Source of the DNA: Mycolicibacterium frederiksbergense
GTDB taxonomy: Bacteria > Actinomycetota > Actinomycetes > Mycobacteriales > Mycobacteriaceae
Assembly: GCF_012223425.1 (NCBI RefSeq)
Contig: NZ_CP038799.1
Span: forward strand, 6,022,873-6,086,872
Direction: 5' to 3'
Length of the DNA stretch: 64,000 nt
The position numbers were made by a program, and so were the translations under genes. Shown here one piece after another: positions 17,637-25,175 of the stretch (positions are counted from its first letter, which is position 1; each line of letters starts with the position of its first letter). Below the pieces are notes generated by a model. The model saw only the letters and a list, made by a program, of their open reading frames with translations. It was not told the DNA's origin and searched no databases.

Positions 17637-18206
17637 ATGAGCCTCCCCCGCCGCCTGCTCGATGTCATCGACCTCGACGTTCTGCCCTTGACCGAGGCCG
17701 GCGTGGCCGCGGGCAACAAGGTGTTCGGTGCGGCGATCCTGCGCAAATCCGATCTGTCGCTGGTCCTCGCGGGCACCAACGACGAGACCACCAATCCCTT
17801 GTGGCACGGCGAGGTGCACACCCTCACACAGTTCTACGAACTGCCCGAACACCCGCCGACCTCGGATCTGCTGTTCATCTCCACCCATGAGCCGTGCACC
17901 ATGTGTATGTCGGCGATCACCTGGGCGGGGTTCGACAATTTCTACTACTTCTTCAGCCACGAGGATTCCCGGGACAGCTTCGCCATTCCGCACGATCTGC
18001 GCATCCTGCGTGAGGTGTTCGGGCTGGAACCCGGCGGCTACCGCCGCGCCAACGCGTTCTGGACGGCGTACTCGATTCCCGCGCTGGTCGACGCGCAGGA
18101 CGATCCGGAACTGCGCGCCCAGCAGGCGCGGATCACCGAGCGGTACGCCGCACTCTCGCAGAGATACCAGGACACCAAGGGCGACAACGACATTCCCCTG
18201 AGGTGA
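17637..18206 (+). CDS. Cytidine/nucleoside deaminase family protein
   Basis: 189-residue zinc deaminase of the tRNA-adenosine/cytosine/guanine deaminase fold. The zinc site is H57-x-E59 (HGEV) with C87 and C90 (PCTMC). The C-terminal half, with tyrosine-rich NFYYFFSHEDSRD and RDTKGDND-like end (RYQDTKGDND), is longer than in ordinary cytosine deaminases, so the substrate is uncertain. A TAGAGT -10 box lies just before the ATG. It marks the left edge of the accessory segment that separates dapA from the dfrA/thyA block. Confidence 0.82.
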   Translation: MSLPRRLLDVIDLDVLPLTEAGVAAGNKVFGAAILRKSDLSLVLAGTNDETTNPLWHGEVHTLTQFYELPEHPPTSDLLFISTHEPCTMCMSAITWAGFDNFYYFFSHEDSRDSFAIPHDLRILREVFGLEPGGYRRANAFWTAYSIPALVDAQDDPELRAQQARITERYAALSQRYQDTKGDNDIPLR

Positions 18207-18269
18207 GCCGCAGGCAAGGGACCGAGGCGTCGGCCGAAATTGGTGTCGAGGCAGACCAACGGGCCGCAT

Positions 18270-18275
18270 TAGGCT
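18270..18275 (+). promoter_or_regulatory. -10 box of the type VII toxin cassette
   Basis: TAGGCT ends six bases before the GTG of the first WXG100 gene, predicting a leaderless transcript for the four-gene cassette. No clear -35 is seen, which is usual for mycobacterial SigA promoters. Confidence 0.55.
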
Positions 18276-18281
18276 GGATCT

Positions 18282-18596
18282 GTGGCTGGTCATCTCGAGG
18301 TCGATACGGATGCTGCGTTCAGTACCTCGCGTTCGGTGAGCGCCGACGCCGAGGAACTGCGCGAAGGTGTGGCTGAGCTTTCGCACGAATGGGCGAATGT
18401 GTCACGTGGTTGGTCGGGCGCCGCCGCGTCCGCATACTCGCCGTTGTTCCAGGAATGGCAAGAGGGTGCTGCAAAGCTTGTCGAATCGCTTGCCGAGTCG
18501 GCGAACCTGCTCGCCGAAGCTGCGGTCCGCTACCAAGAGCAAGACACCGCCTCGTCTGAGTCCGTCGCGGCGACGGCCCGACAGATGGGGCTCTGA
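18282..18596 (+). CDS. WXG100 family (Esx-like) protein, first of pair
   Basis: 104-residue helical-hairpin protein of the ESAT-6/CFP-10 superfamily, a substrate class of type VII secretion. The turn motif is W-S-G in NVSRGWSGAAASAY (~42-44), flanked by two amphipathic helices. A YxxxD-type export signal is visible after the second helix (YQEQD, ~87-91). Its stop codon overlaps the start of the second WXG100 gene by one base. By analogy the pair forms a heterodimer that accompanies the toxin encoded next; that role is inferred. Confidence 0.87.
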   Translation: MAGHLEVDTDAAFSTSRSVSADAEELREGVAELSHEWANVSRGWSGAAASAYSPLFQEWQEGAAKLVESLAESANLLAEAAVRYQEQDTASSESVAATARQMGL

Positions 18597-18880
18597 TGCG
18601 CTACCGGGTCGAACTCGACGAACTCCTGACCTTCGTCGACAAACTGGAGTCGTTCGGAAAGCGCGCCGAAGCCATCGCCGCTCGGGTCGACAGCCAGGTG
18701 GCCGACCTTCACGCAAGCTGGTCTGGCGACGCCGCGACCGCTCATCGCGCCCAGCACGACGAGTGGATCGCTGCCGCGGCTCAGATGCGGGAGGCGGTGA
18801 TGGACCTTCGTACAGCGGCGCACACCGCGCACCAGAACTACACCGATGCCGCGCGTCTCAACGTCGAGATGCTCTCATGA
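18596..18880 (+). CDS. WXG100 family (Esx-like) protein, second of pair
   Basis: 94-residue partner of the preceding protein with the same hairpin layout. The W-S-G turn is in HASWSGDAATAH (~41-43). The position expected for the YxxxD/E export signal reads YTDAA, without the acidic residue, so export probably depends on the partner's signal. The ATG starts on the last base of the upstream stop, and its own stop overlaps the toxin's ATG (ATGA). All four genes of the cassette are coupled this way. Confidence 0.87.
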   Translation: MRYRVELDELLTFVDKLESFGKRAEAIAARVDSQVADLHASWSGDAATAHRAQHDEWIAAAAQMREAVMDLRTAAHTAHQNYTDAARLNVEMLS

Positions 18881-20145
18881 CAGTCCAGGACGTCGATCCG
18901 GAAACCTTCTACGGCGTCGGGGCACGGCTGTTCGAACTGGCCGGCGACATGTATGACGCGTTCCAGGTCAACGTCACGATTCTCGGTGACACCGGTGCCA
19001 TGGCCGGCAGCGACGATGCCGGCACCGCATGGGCACAGTCGTATGACGCGCGCGTCGGTGAAGTGCTCGGAGCCGTCAATGACCTGACATTGGCCTTGGA
19101 GAACTACGGCGGCGTCATCGTTCAGGCTGGGTACAACCACGCCGTCGCCGAGCACAACGCCACGCCGGGATCAGGGGCCCCACCGGTGAAACCGGCCGAA
19201 CCCGTCAGCGTCGCGGGCATCCTGGCTGCGCCGCCGTCGGCAGGCGGTCCCGGAAAAGGCTTGATCGACAACGCCATCGGCCTGGCCGACCAAGTCGGCG
19301 TGCCGGTGCCCGACGGTGACACCGACAAGATCGACAAGGCCGCGCAGGCGTGGGATCGGCTGGCGACGGTCTACCAGACGACGACGGTCGTCGAAGCGCT
19401 GGAGGTGAACGCTCGCCGGTTCAACGACACGAAGTCACCCGAAGTGGAGTTCATCGGCCGGGATCTGCTCGAGTTGCGCGATGCCACCAAGGCGATTCTG
19501 GACAGCTGCGCCGAATTGTCCAAGTCGTGCAACGACTACCGAACTGCGCTCGATGAACTCCGGGACAATATCGGAGGGATTCTCGAAGACCTCGCCATTG
19601 AGCTGGGCGCAACCGCCGCGATCGGTGTAGCGGCGTCGTTCGTCACCTTCGGCGTCGGGGCTGTGGCCGCCACCGCCAAGGCCGCCCACACGATTACGAA
19701 GTTCGCGAAGATCATCGGGATGGCTGTTGCGTCATGGAAGATGACGAAGAACATCGCAGGGGGCGTCAAGAAGGTCGCGGATATCGCGAAGGTCCGCAAG
19801 CAGTTGGAGCGCATCAAGAATCTGGGGCGCAAGCGAAAAGACGGTGAAACAAGTCAACAGCCATCAGCGACCATACCGCTGGGCGCGCCGAAGAGCATCA
19901 GCGGCTACACCAAGCACGCCGAAGAGCAGATCGCAGGCCGCGACGGCGGTGTGGGGGTACGGCGGGACGCGCTGGAAGATGCATTCAGCAATCCGGTGAA
20001 AAATGTTGAAAGGCTTGTCGATCAGCAAGGAAGAGTGAGTTACCGCTATACAGGCGACGATGCGACCGTCGTGGTAAATGAGCAAGGCAAAGTAATCACG
20101 GGCTGGGCAAATAAGAGCAGTGGCACGGGAGGAACAGGTGGATAG
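18877..20145 (+). CDS. Type VII secreted polymorphic toxin with C-terminal RNase-like domain
   Basis: 422-residue modular protein. Residues 1-95 are a WXG-like helical domain with the actinobacterial toxin motif GSDDAGTAWAQSYD (44-57). A Pro/Ala linker follows (96-125), then a helical region (150-235) and a hydrophobic segment (~243-268) that could insert into membranes. A basic stretch (300-322) leads to a small C-terminal domain (~340-412) with KHAEEQIAGR (H347, R355) and VVVNEQGKVITGW. That H-A...R...V-V-V...V-I-T pattern resembles DUF4258/BECR-fold ribonuclease toxins. The C-terminal coding part is visibly poorer in G+C than the N-terminal part. Target is inferred, not shown. Confidence 0.75.
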   Translation: MTVQDVDPETFYGVGARLFELAGDMYDAFQVNVTILGDTGAMAGSDDAGTAWAQSYDARVGEVLGAVNDLTLALENYGGVIVQAGYNHAVAEHNATPGSGAPPVKPAEPVSVAGILAAPPSAGGPGKGLIDNAIGLADQVGVPVPDGDTDKIDKAAQAWDRLATVYQTTTVVEALEVNARRFNDTKSPEVEFIGRDLLELRDATKAILDSCAELSKSCNDYRTALDELRDNIGGILEDLAIELGATAAIGVAASFVTFGVGAVAATAKAAHTITKFAKIIGMAVASWKMTKNIAGGVKKVADIAKVRKQLERIKNLGRKRKDGETSQQPSATIPLGAPKSISGYTKHAEEQIAGRDGGVGVRRDALEDAFSNPVKNVERLVDQQGRVSYRYTGDDATVVVNEQGKVITGWANKSSGTGGTGG

Positions 20146-20401
20146 CAGCTTCGGATTTCTGAGCAAATCAGATAGCGATTTGTTGAAGGCGATTCTCAAC
20201 CGGCGGAACCCGGAACTCTCTGCCCGAATCGGCCTGTCGGCCTCGGTGTCACGTGCAGACGCCGGCGGGGTCATATCCGCGATCTCTGATGAACTCACCG
20301 ACAACCTGGACGCGGATTGGGAGCCAACTCAGCACGGAAAGCGCATCAGCGACGTTCTCGCGCGCGTCAACGCGATGCGTATCGCGGAATGGCCCGAGTA
20401 G
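20138..20401 (+). CDS. Putative immunity protein of the type VII toxin
   Basis: Small, soluble 87-residue protein without a recognised family. It is acidic in its second half (ISDELTDNLDADWEPTQ). The GTG at 20138 is preferred to the one at 20120 because a GGAGG ribosome site lies five bases upstream; it overlaps the toxin's 3' end by eight bases. A small gene translationally coupled directly downstream of a polymorphic toxin is the standard position of the cognate immunity gene. No signal peptide, so it would act in the producer's cytosol. Function rests on context only. Confidence 0.6.
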   Translation: MDSSFGFLSKSDSDLLKAILNRRNPELSARIGLSASVSRADAGGVISAISDELTDNLDADWEPTQHGKRISDVLARVNAMRIAEWPE

Positions 20402-20449
20402 CGCTAGATGTCCCGCTGACCGGCCCGTCGCCCCCGCCGAGATACGCAC

Positions 20450-20483
20450 AATGGTTGTTCAGGGTGCAGACAGCACAACCATT
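20450..20483. repeat. Inverted repeat downstream of the toxin/immunity genes
   Basis: AATGGTTGT and ACAACCATT are exact 9-base inverted arms with a 16-base loop, 48 bases after the immunity stop. It is A+T-richer than its surroundings and lacks a T tract, so it may be a weak terminator, or a scar of the recombination that brought in the toxin end. The rest of 20402-20617 shows no gene. Confidence 0.5.
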
Positions 20484-20617
20484 CCGCGTGATTCGGCGCT
20501 GTGCACTTGACTAGCAATAGCGCAGGGGGCGTTGATACTGCGTCCATGGCGTGAAAGTGCGAGAAGGCAACGCCCCGAACGCAGGGTCAATCCAATGCCC
20601 GCGGGCGATGTGACTCC

Positions 20618-21340
20618 CTACGCGGTACGCAGGTACTCCGACCCACCCACGTAGACGATGCCGGGGTGGTACTGCGAGTTGGCGGCACCGGCGATGGCGG
20701 CCGCGAACTCGTCCGTCGACGGCAGCGGTGCGCTGCGGCGCGGTTCGAGGGCGGGGCCCTGCAGCCGGGTCAGCACGCTCGTCCCGTCGATCATGTCGCC
20801 GGACACGACGGTGAAATGAATTCCGCGACGGGCGAATTCGTGGCGCATGCCGTACATCGCGGTTTCGCCGGCACGCATGCTCGCCGCGATCGGCGCGTAG
20901 CCCATCGGCACCGCCTTGTGCGGGTAGAAGTGCGCCTGGTGGCTGGTGACGAACACGACGCGGGCGCCGGGCGGCATCAGCGGTAGCGCCAGCGCGACCA
21001 GGCGCCGCTGGGCGTCGCGGTTGAGTCGCATCGCGTAGCCGGGCTCGGCGTCGCGCTCCAGGCCACCGGACGCGTTGAGCACCAAGGTGTCCAGCCGGCC
21101 GAAGCGCTGGCGGATACCGGCGATCATCGCCTCGGCGGCGGACTCGTCGGAGATGTCGGCGGCCACCGCCGACGCGTGTCCTCCGGCGTCACGGATGGCG
21201 TCGGCCACGGCATGGGCCCGGCCCGCCTTTTCGCGGTAGTTGACGATCACGTGGGTCCCCGGGTGCGCGAGCTGATGTGCGACCTCCGCGCCGATTCCGC
21301 GAGATGCGCTGGTCACCAGGGCGATCTGTGGTTCGTGCAT
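20618..21340 (-). CDS. SDR-family protein with degenerate catalytic motif
   Basis: 240-residue Rossmann-fold protein of the short-chain dehydrogenase superfamily. The cofactor loop is TSASRGIG (10-17) where TGxxxGIG is usual. Ser133 and Tyr148 are plausible catalytic residues, but the position four after Tyr148 is Ala152, not Lys, and an S-M-R-A-G-E stretch follows (154-159). Activity as a classical NAD(P)H reductase is therefore doubtful. The ATG has an AAAGGA site at proper spacing; five codons further upstream is a weaker choice. Neighbours give no pathway. Confidence 0.78.
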   Translation of the reverse strand: MHEPQIALVTSASRGIGAEVAHQLAHPGTHVIVNYREKAGRAHAVADAIRDAGGHASAVAADISDESAAEAMIAGIRQRFGRLDTLVLNASGGLERDAEPGYAMRLNRDAQRRLVALALPLMPPGARVVFVTSHQAHFYPHKAVPMGYAPIAASMRAGETAMYGMRHEFARRGIHFTVVSGDMIDGTSVLTRLQGPALEPRRSAPLPSTDEFAAAIAGAANSQYHPGIVYVGGSEYLRTA

Positions 21341-21422
21341 GTTGGGTCCTTTCACCAGGCCGTCACGTCACGTACTCGGCTCACGGTACACCCAATTTAA
21401 GAAAAATAAGAGATCTTTAAGG

Positions 21423-22514
21423 TCACGGTGAGGTGGCGGTCGCATCGCTGCGATGTATCCGGTTTCCGCCCGCGCGCTTCGACCGGTACATCGCCAGGTC
21501 AGCGGCCCGGATCAGCTCGTCGAGGAACTCCGTCGGGTCCGCTGCGGTGCCGGGGACGATCGCCGCGCCGCAGGTACCCAGGCTGGCAGTGATCTGCACC
21601 GGCAGTGCGGCAATACCGAGCCGGATACGTTCGACGGTCTCGGCGTGACTCTCGACGCTCGCCGTATCGGCGATCACGAACTCCTCGCCGCCGAGACGAC
21701 CCACGGCCGCATCCGCACCACAATTCTGGATGAGGACGGCACCGATCCCGACCAGCGCCTCGTCGCCTGCCGCGTGCCCCCTGGTGTCGTTGAGCCTCTT
21801 GAAGTCGTCGATATCGATCATCGTCACGTTCACCTCGGCGCGTTCCCCGCGACGCTCCAGGAGCATCTCGTGCACCGAGTTGAAGAAGGACCGCCGGTTC
21901 GGCAGCCCGGTCAGCGGATCGAAATCGGAGGACCGCAATTCCGTGTGCAACGAGTGCACCAATGCGTGGATACCGAACGGCACGCCGAGATTGAGCCCCA
22001 ACACCAGCAGCAGCGACGCGACCACGACGGCGGCGTCACCGGTATCGGCGAACAACCGGGCGGCGGCGATCGCTGCACAGCCGACGGCCACCGCGAAATT
22101 GGCGAGCACGTGCACGAGCGCGTGGAAGTAGGCGAGCAGGCCGCCGATGGCCGCGAACATCGCGCAGCCCATCAGGGCGCCGTAGGAACTCGACAGCGCC
22201 AGGGTGCCCGCGGCGATCGACAGGCAGCACACCGCGTGGTAGATCAGCGACTGCCTGCGGGTGGGCCAACCGATCAACCAGATGGAGCTGACCGCCAGCC
22301 CACACGCGGACGCCGCGATCGCCATGGCGCGCGTGGTAGCGGTGTCCGGCCCAGAGGGACTGGTCAGCATCACCACCGGCACAGCGGCAAACAGCAGCGT
22401 GAACACGAAGGTCGCCAGCCGCCACGGCAGGTCCAGCCCGCGGTCCTGCAGGTAGACGCTGAACCAATGGAATTGGTCGGCCTGTCGCCACCACCGGCCG
22501 CCGCGCCCCGCCAT
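21423..22514 (-). CDS. Diguanylate cyclase (GGDEF), integral membrane
   Basis: 363 residues. The N-terminal half (~33-190) has about six hydrophobic segments forming a membrane sensor; the C-terminal half is a GGDEF domain starting FDPLTGLPNRRSF, with active-site GGEEF at 275-279 and the metal Asp in MIDIDDFKRLND. All key residues for c-di-GMP synthesis are present. No allosteric inhibitory RxxD is seen directly upstream of GGEEF (the site reads DAAVGRL). The next gene upstream on this strand is the SDR's neighbour on the other side, so it appears monocistronic. Confidence 0.93.
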   Translation of the reverse strand: MAGRGGRWWRQADQFHWFSVYLQDRGLDLPWRLATFVFTLLFAAVPVVMLTSPSGPDTATTRAMAIAASACGLAVSSIWLIGWPTRRQSLIYHAVCCLSIAAGTLALSSSYGALMGCAMFAAIGGLLAYFHALVHVLANFAVAVGCAAIAAARLFADTGDAAVVVASLLLVLGLNLGVPFGIHALVHSLHTELRSSDFDPLTGLPNRRSFFNSVHEMLLERRGERAEVNVTMIDIDDFKRLNDTRGHAAGDEALVGIGAVLIQNCGADAAVGRLGGEEFVIADTASVESHAETVERIRLGIAALPVQITASLGTCGAAIVPGTAADPTEFLDELIRAADLAMYRSKRAGGNRIHRSDATATSP

Positions 22515-22561
22515 CTGGAACAGTCTGCCCGTTATTTACGCATCCGTCACCCCGTACGCCG

Positions 22562-23452
22562 CTATCCCCGGTTGACGAAGTCCGCCACCACTCCGGCGAG
22601 TTCACGGCCCTTGTCCTCCTGCAAGAAGTGCCCGCCGCCGGCGATCGTCACGTGCGCCTGCCCTGCGGCACCGGGAATGAGCTTGCGCAGCGGGGCGTCG
22701 GCACCACGGGTGATCGGGTCCGCGTCGGAGAACGCGCACAGAAACGGCCGATCGAACCGTTGCAGCCCTGCCCAGGCGGCCCGGTTCGGGGCGGCCGCCG
22801 GGTCGTCCGGACTGGTCGGCACCAGCGTCGGGAACTGGCGCGCGCCCGCCTTGTACGTGTCGTCCGGGAACGGTGCGTCGTAGGCCGCGATCACCTCCGG
22901 CGTCAGGTCCGATACGCAGCCGCCGTTGACGATGGTGCCGACCGGGAACTCCTGGGTCTCCTGGCTGAAGCGCTGCCAGGCCAGAAACGCCTCGCCGGGA
23001 TGCTGATCCCCCGTCGGCAGGGTGGTGTTGGCCGCCACCACGCGGGCAAACCGTTCGGCGTGCTCACCGACCAGGCGCAGCCCGATCAGCCCACCCCAGT
23101 CCTGGCAGACCAGCGTGATGTCGGTGAGCCCGATCGCCTCGATGGCCCCCCACGTCCAATCGACATGCGACTGATAGGTGTAGTCCTCGCGAGTCGCCGG
23201 TTTGTCGCTGCGGCCGAAGCCGATGAGGTCGATGGCCACCGCCCGCAGGCCGGCATCGACGAGCACGGGGATCATCCAGCGGTACAGGTAGCTCCAGGAC
23301 GGCTCCCCGTGCAGCAGCAGCACCACCGGCGCGTCGGCCGCGCCCTCGTCCAGATAGTGCACGCGCAGCCCGTCGACCTCCAGGTAGTGCGGGGCGAACG
23401 GAAAGTCCGGCAGGTCGGTGAAGCGCTCGTCGGGGGTGCGCAGAACATCCAT
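22562..23452 (-). CDS. dhmA: Haloalkane dehalogenase (DhmA type)
   Basis: 296-residue alpha/beta hydrolase that replaces a halogen by hydroxyl through an Asp nucleophile. D118 followed by W119 in CQDWGG is the haloalkane-dehalogenase elbow (Ser hydrolases have Ser here); HGEPSW (49-54) supplies the oxyanion region and a halide-binding Trp; the His is in AGGGHFLQED near the end. Pattern fits subfamily I. It begins three bases after the stop of the YcaQ-type gene, so they form one transcription unit. An alternative is an epoxide hydrolase, which shares the Asp, but the adjacent Trp favours dehalogenase. Confidence 0.86.
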   Translation of the reverse strand: MDVLRTPDERFTDLPDFPFAPHYLEVDGLRVHYLDEGAADAPVVLLLHGEPSWSYLYRWMIPVLVDAGLRAVAIDLIGFGRSDKPATREDYTYQSHVDWTWGAIEAIGLTDITLVCQDWGGLIGLRLVGEHAERFARVVAANTTLPTGDQHPGEAFLAWQRFSQETQEFPVGTIVNGGCVSDLTPEVIAAYDAPFPDDTYKAGARQFPTLVPTSPDDPAAAPNRAAWAGLQRFDRPFLCAFSDADPITRGADAPLRKLIPGAAGQAHVTIAGGGHFLQEDKGRELAGVVADFVNRG

Positions 23453-23455
23453 GGC

Positions 23456-24664
23456 TCAGCTAAGCAGGGCGGCCCGCAGTTCGGGGACCAAATCACCGCG
23501 GTCACCGACCGCGACGTCATCGAGGCCCAGCCAGCCGGCCATCGCCCGCAGTTCGGCGGCCATCCCCGCCGCCACCCGGGATCGATCCCGGCCGTCCTCG
23601 GTGAAGGCGCCCACCACATGGAGCACCCCGTCGGCGCGCTTGAGGTCGACGCGCCCCACGAGCTCGCCGTCGAGCAGGAAAGGCCATACGTAGTAACCGA
23701 ATTGGCGCTTGTGGGCCGGGGTGTAGATCTCGATCCGGTAGTGGAAACCGTCGAACAGGCGCTCCATCCGGGGTCGGAAGAAGACCAGCGGATCGAACGG
23801 GCACAGCAGCGCGGTACCACGGTCGCGCCGCGGCACCTTCTGCCCGGTACGCAGGTAGGCCGGGGCGTTCCAGCCCGCCACCTCGACCGGCTCCAGCTCG
23901 CCCTCGGCCACCAGCGCGGCGACCGCGGGCTTGCTCTGTGTGGGGTTGAGCCGGAAATAGTCACGCAGGTCCGGTTCGGTGCCCACCCCCAGCGCGCCGG
24001 CGGCCCGCAGAATCAGCTCGCGCACCGCCTCCTCGTCGGACACCTCCCGCGCCAGCACCTCCGGCGGCAGCACACGTTCGGTGAGGTCGTAGTGGCGGGC
24101 GAACCCGACCCGTGTCGCGGTGGTCAGCACACCCGAGGACCACAGCGCCTCGGCCACCCACTTGGTATCGCTGCGATCCCACCACGGACCTTTGCGGCCC
24201 CGGGGTTCGGCCTCCAGATGCGCCTCGATCTGCCCTGCGGTGGACGGGCCCCGCTCGGCGATCGCGGTGACGATGTCCTCGGCCAGCCGGGCGTTGCGCT
24301 TGACGATCTCGGTGCCCCAGCGGCCGTGCTCGTACTCACGCATCCGCCACCGCAGCAGCGGCCAGTCATCCACGGCCATCAATGCGGCCTCATGCGCCCA
24401 GTACTCGGTGAGCAGGCGTGGCGCTCGTGCGGTGTGACTCCAGGCCGCCCGATCCAGCACGTCTCGGTCATAGGGACCGAGCCGGCTGAAGACCGGCGCG
24501 TAATGCGCGCGCACGCAGACCGACACCGAATCCAGTTGCAGCACCTGAATCCTGGAGATCAGGCGTTTGAGGTGTCCGCGGGTCAGCACGCCCGGCTTGG
24601 GCTCGTGGAAGCCCTGGGCGGCGACGGCGACCCGTCGGGCCTGCGCGGCGGTCAAAGTAGGCAC
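23456..24664 (-). CDS. ycaQ: YcaQ-type DNA glycosylase, HTH_42 superfamily
   Basis: 402-residue protein of winged-helix tandem architecture. Members excise alkylated bases and unhook interstrand crosslinks; E. coli YcaQ acts on nitrogen-mustard adducts. The catalytic Q-x-D motif is QLD (43-45) within RIQVLQLDSVSV, the hallmark of the YcaQ branch (AlkZ proteins carry Q-x-Q). Further family blocks are YWAHEAALM and the beta-hairpin region around FDPLVFFRPRMERLFDG. The ATG begins MPTLTAAQARR. It lies 43 bases downstream of dfrA and three bases upstream of dhmA. Confidence 0.85.
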   Translation of the reverse strand: MPTLTAAQARRVAVAAQGFHEPKPGVLTRGHLKRLISRIQVLQLDSVSVCVRAHYAPVFSRLGPYDRDVLDRAAWSHTARAPRLLTEYWAHEAALMAVDDWPLLRWRMREYEHGRWGTEIVKRNARLAEDIVTAIAERGPSTAGQIEAHLEAEPRGRKGPWWDRSDTKWVAEALWSSGVLTTATRVGFARHYDLTERVLPPEVLAREVSDEEAVRELILRAAGALGVGTEPDLRDYFRLNPTQSKPAVAALVAEGELEPVEVAGWNAPAYLRTGQKVPRRDRGTALLCPFDPLVFFRPRMERLFDGFHYRIEIYTPAHKRQFGYYVWPFLLDGELVGRVDLKRADGVLHVVGAFTEDGRDRSRVAAGMAAELRAMAGWLGLDDVAVGDRGDLVPELRAALLS

Positions 24665-24707
24665 GCCGCCATCGTTCCCTACGGCACCGACAACTCCGTC
24701 GGCGCGG

Positions 24708-25175
24708 TTAGGTGCGCAGGTAGCTGCTGAACCGGTACCGCAGGCCCGAGTCGCTGGTCAGCCAGTCCCCCTCGGCGCCGACCCAGGTTTCGTCGAGCAC
24801 CGGTGCGGTCGCGTCGTCGTCATCGCGCGGCAGGTCGATGTCGACCTCGGTGATCTCGCATCGGTCGGCCAGCGGCAGCGCCGCTGCATACAGCTGCGCA
24901 CCACCGATCACCCAGATGTCCCGCGAGGCCGGTAGTTCGGTCACCACGTCCGCGCCGTCGGCGCGGTACCCGGGATCCCGCGAGACCACCACGTTGCGGC
25001 GCCCGGGCAGCGGGCGCACCTTGGCCGGCAGCGACTCCCAGGTCAGCCGGCCCATGACGACGGTCTGCCCCATGGTCAGCTCCTTGAACCGGGCCTGATC
25101 CTCGGGAAGCCGCCAGGGGATGCCGTTGTCCCGTCCGATCACCCCGGAGGTCGACTGCGCCCAGATCAATCTCAT
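24708..25175 (-). CDS. dfrA: Dihydrofolate reductase
   Basis: Reduces dihydrofolate to tetrahydrofolate with NADPH; target of trimethoprim-type drugs. 155 residues, normal length. Signatures: MRLIWAQSTSGVIGRDNGIPW (N-terminal active-site strand and loop), WRLPEDQARF with the substrate-binding Asp/Glu position, VMGRLTWESLP for the cofactor, and WVIGGAQLY. Its ATG overlaps thyA's stop by four bases, so both are co-translated; DHFR regenerates the folate oxidised by ThyA. Confidence 0.98.
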   Translation of the reverse strand: MRLIWAQSTSGVIGRDNGIPWRLPEDQARFKELTMGQTVVMGRLTWESLPAKVRPLPGRRNVVVSRDPGYRADGADVVTELPASRDIWVIGGAQLYAAALPLADRCEITEVDIDLPRDDDDATAPVLDETWVGAEGDWLTSDSGLRYRFSSYLRT

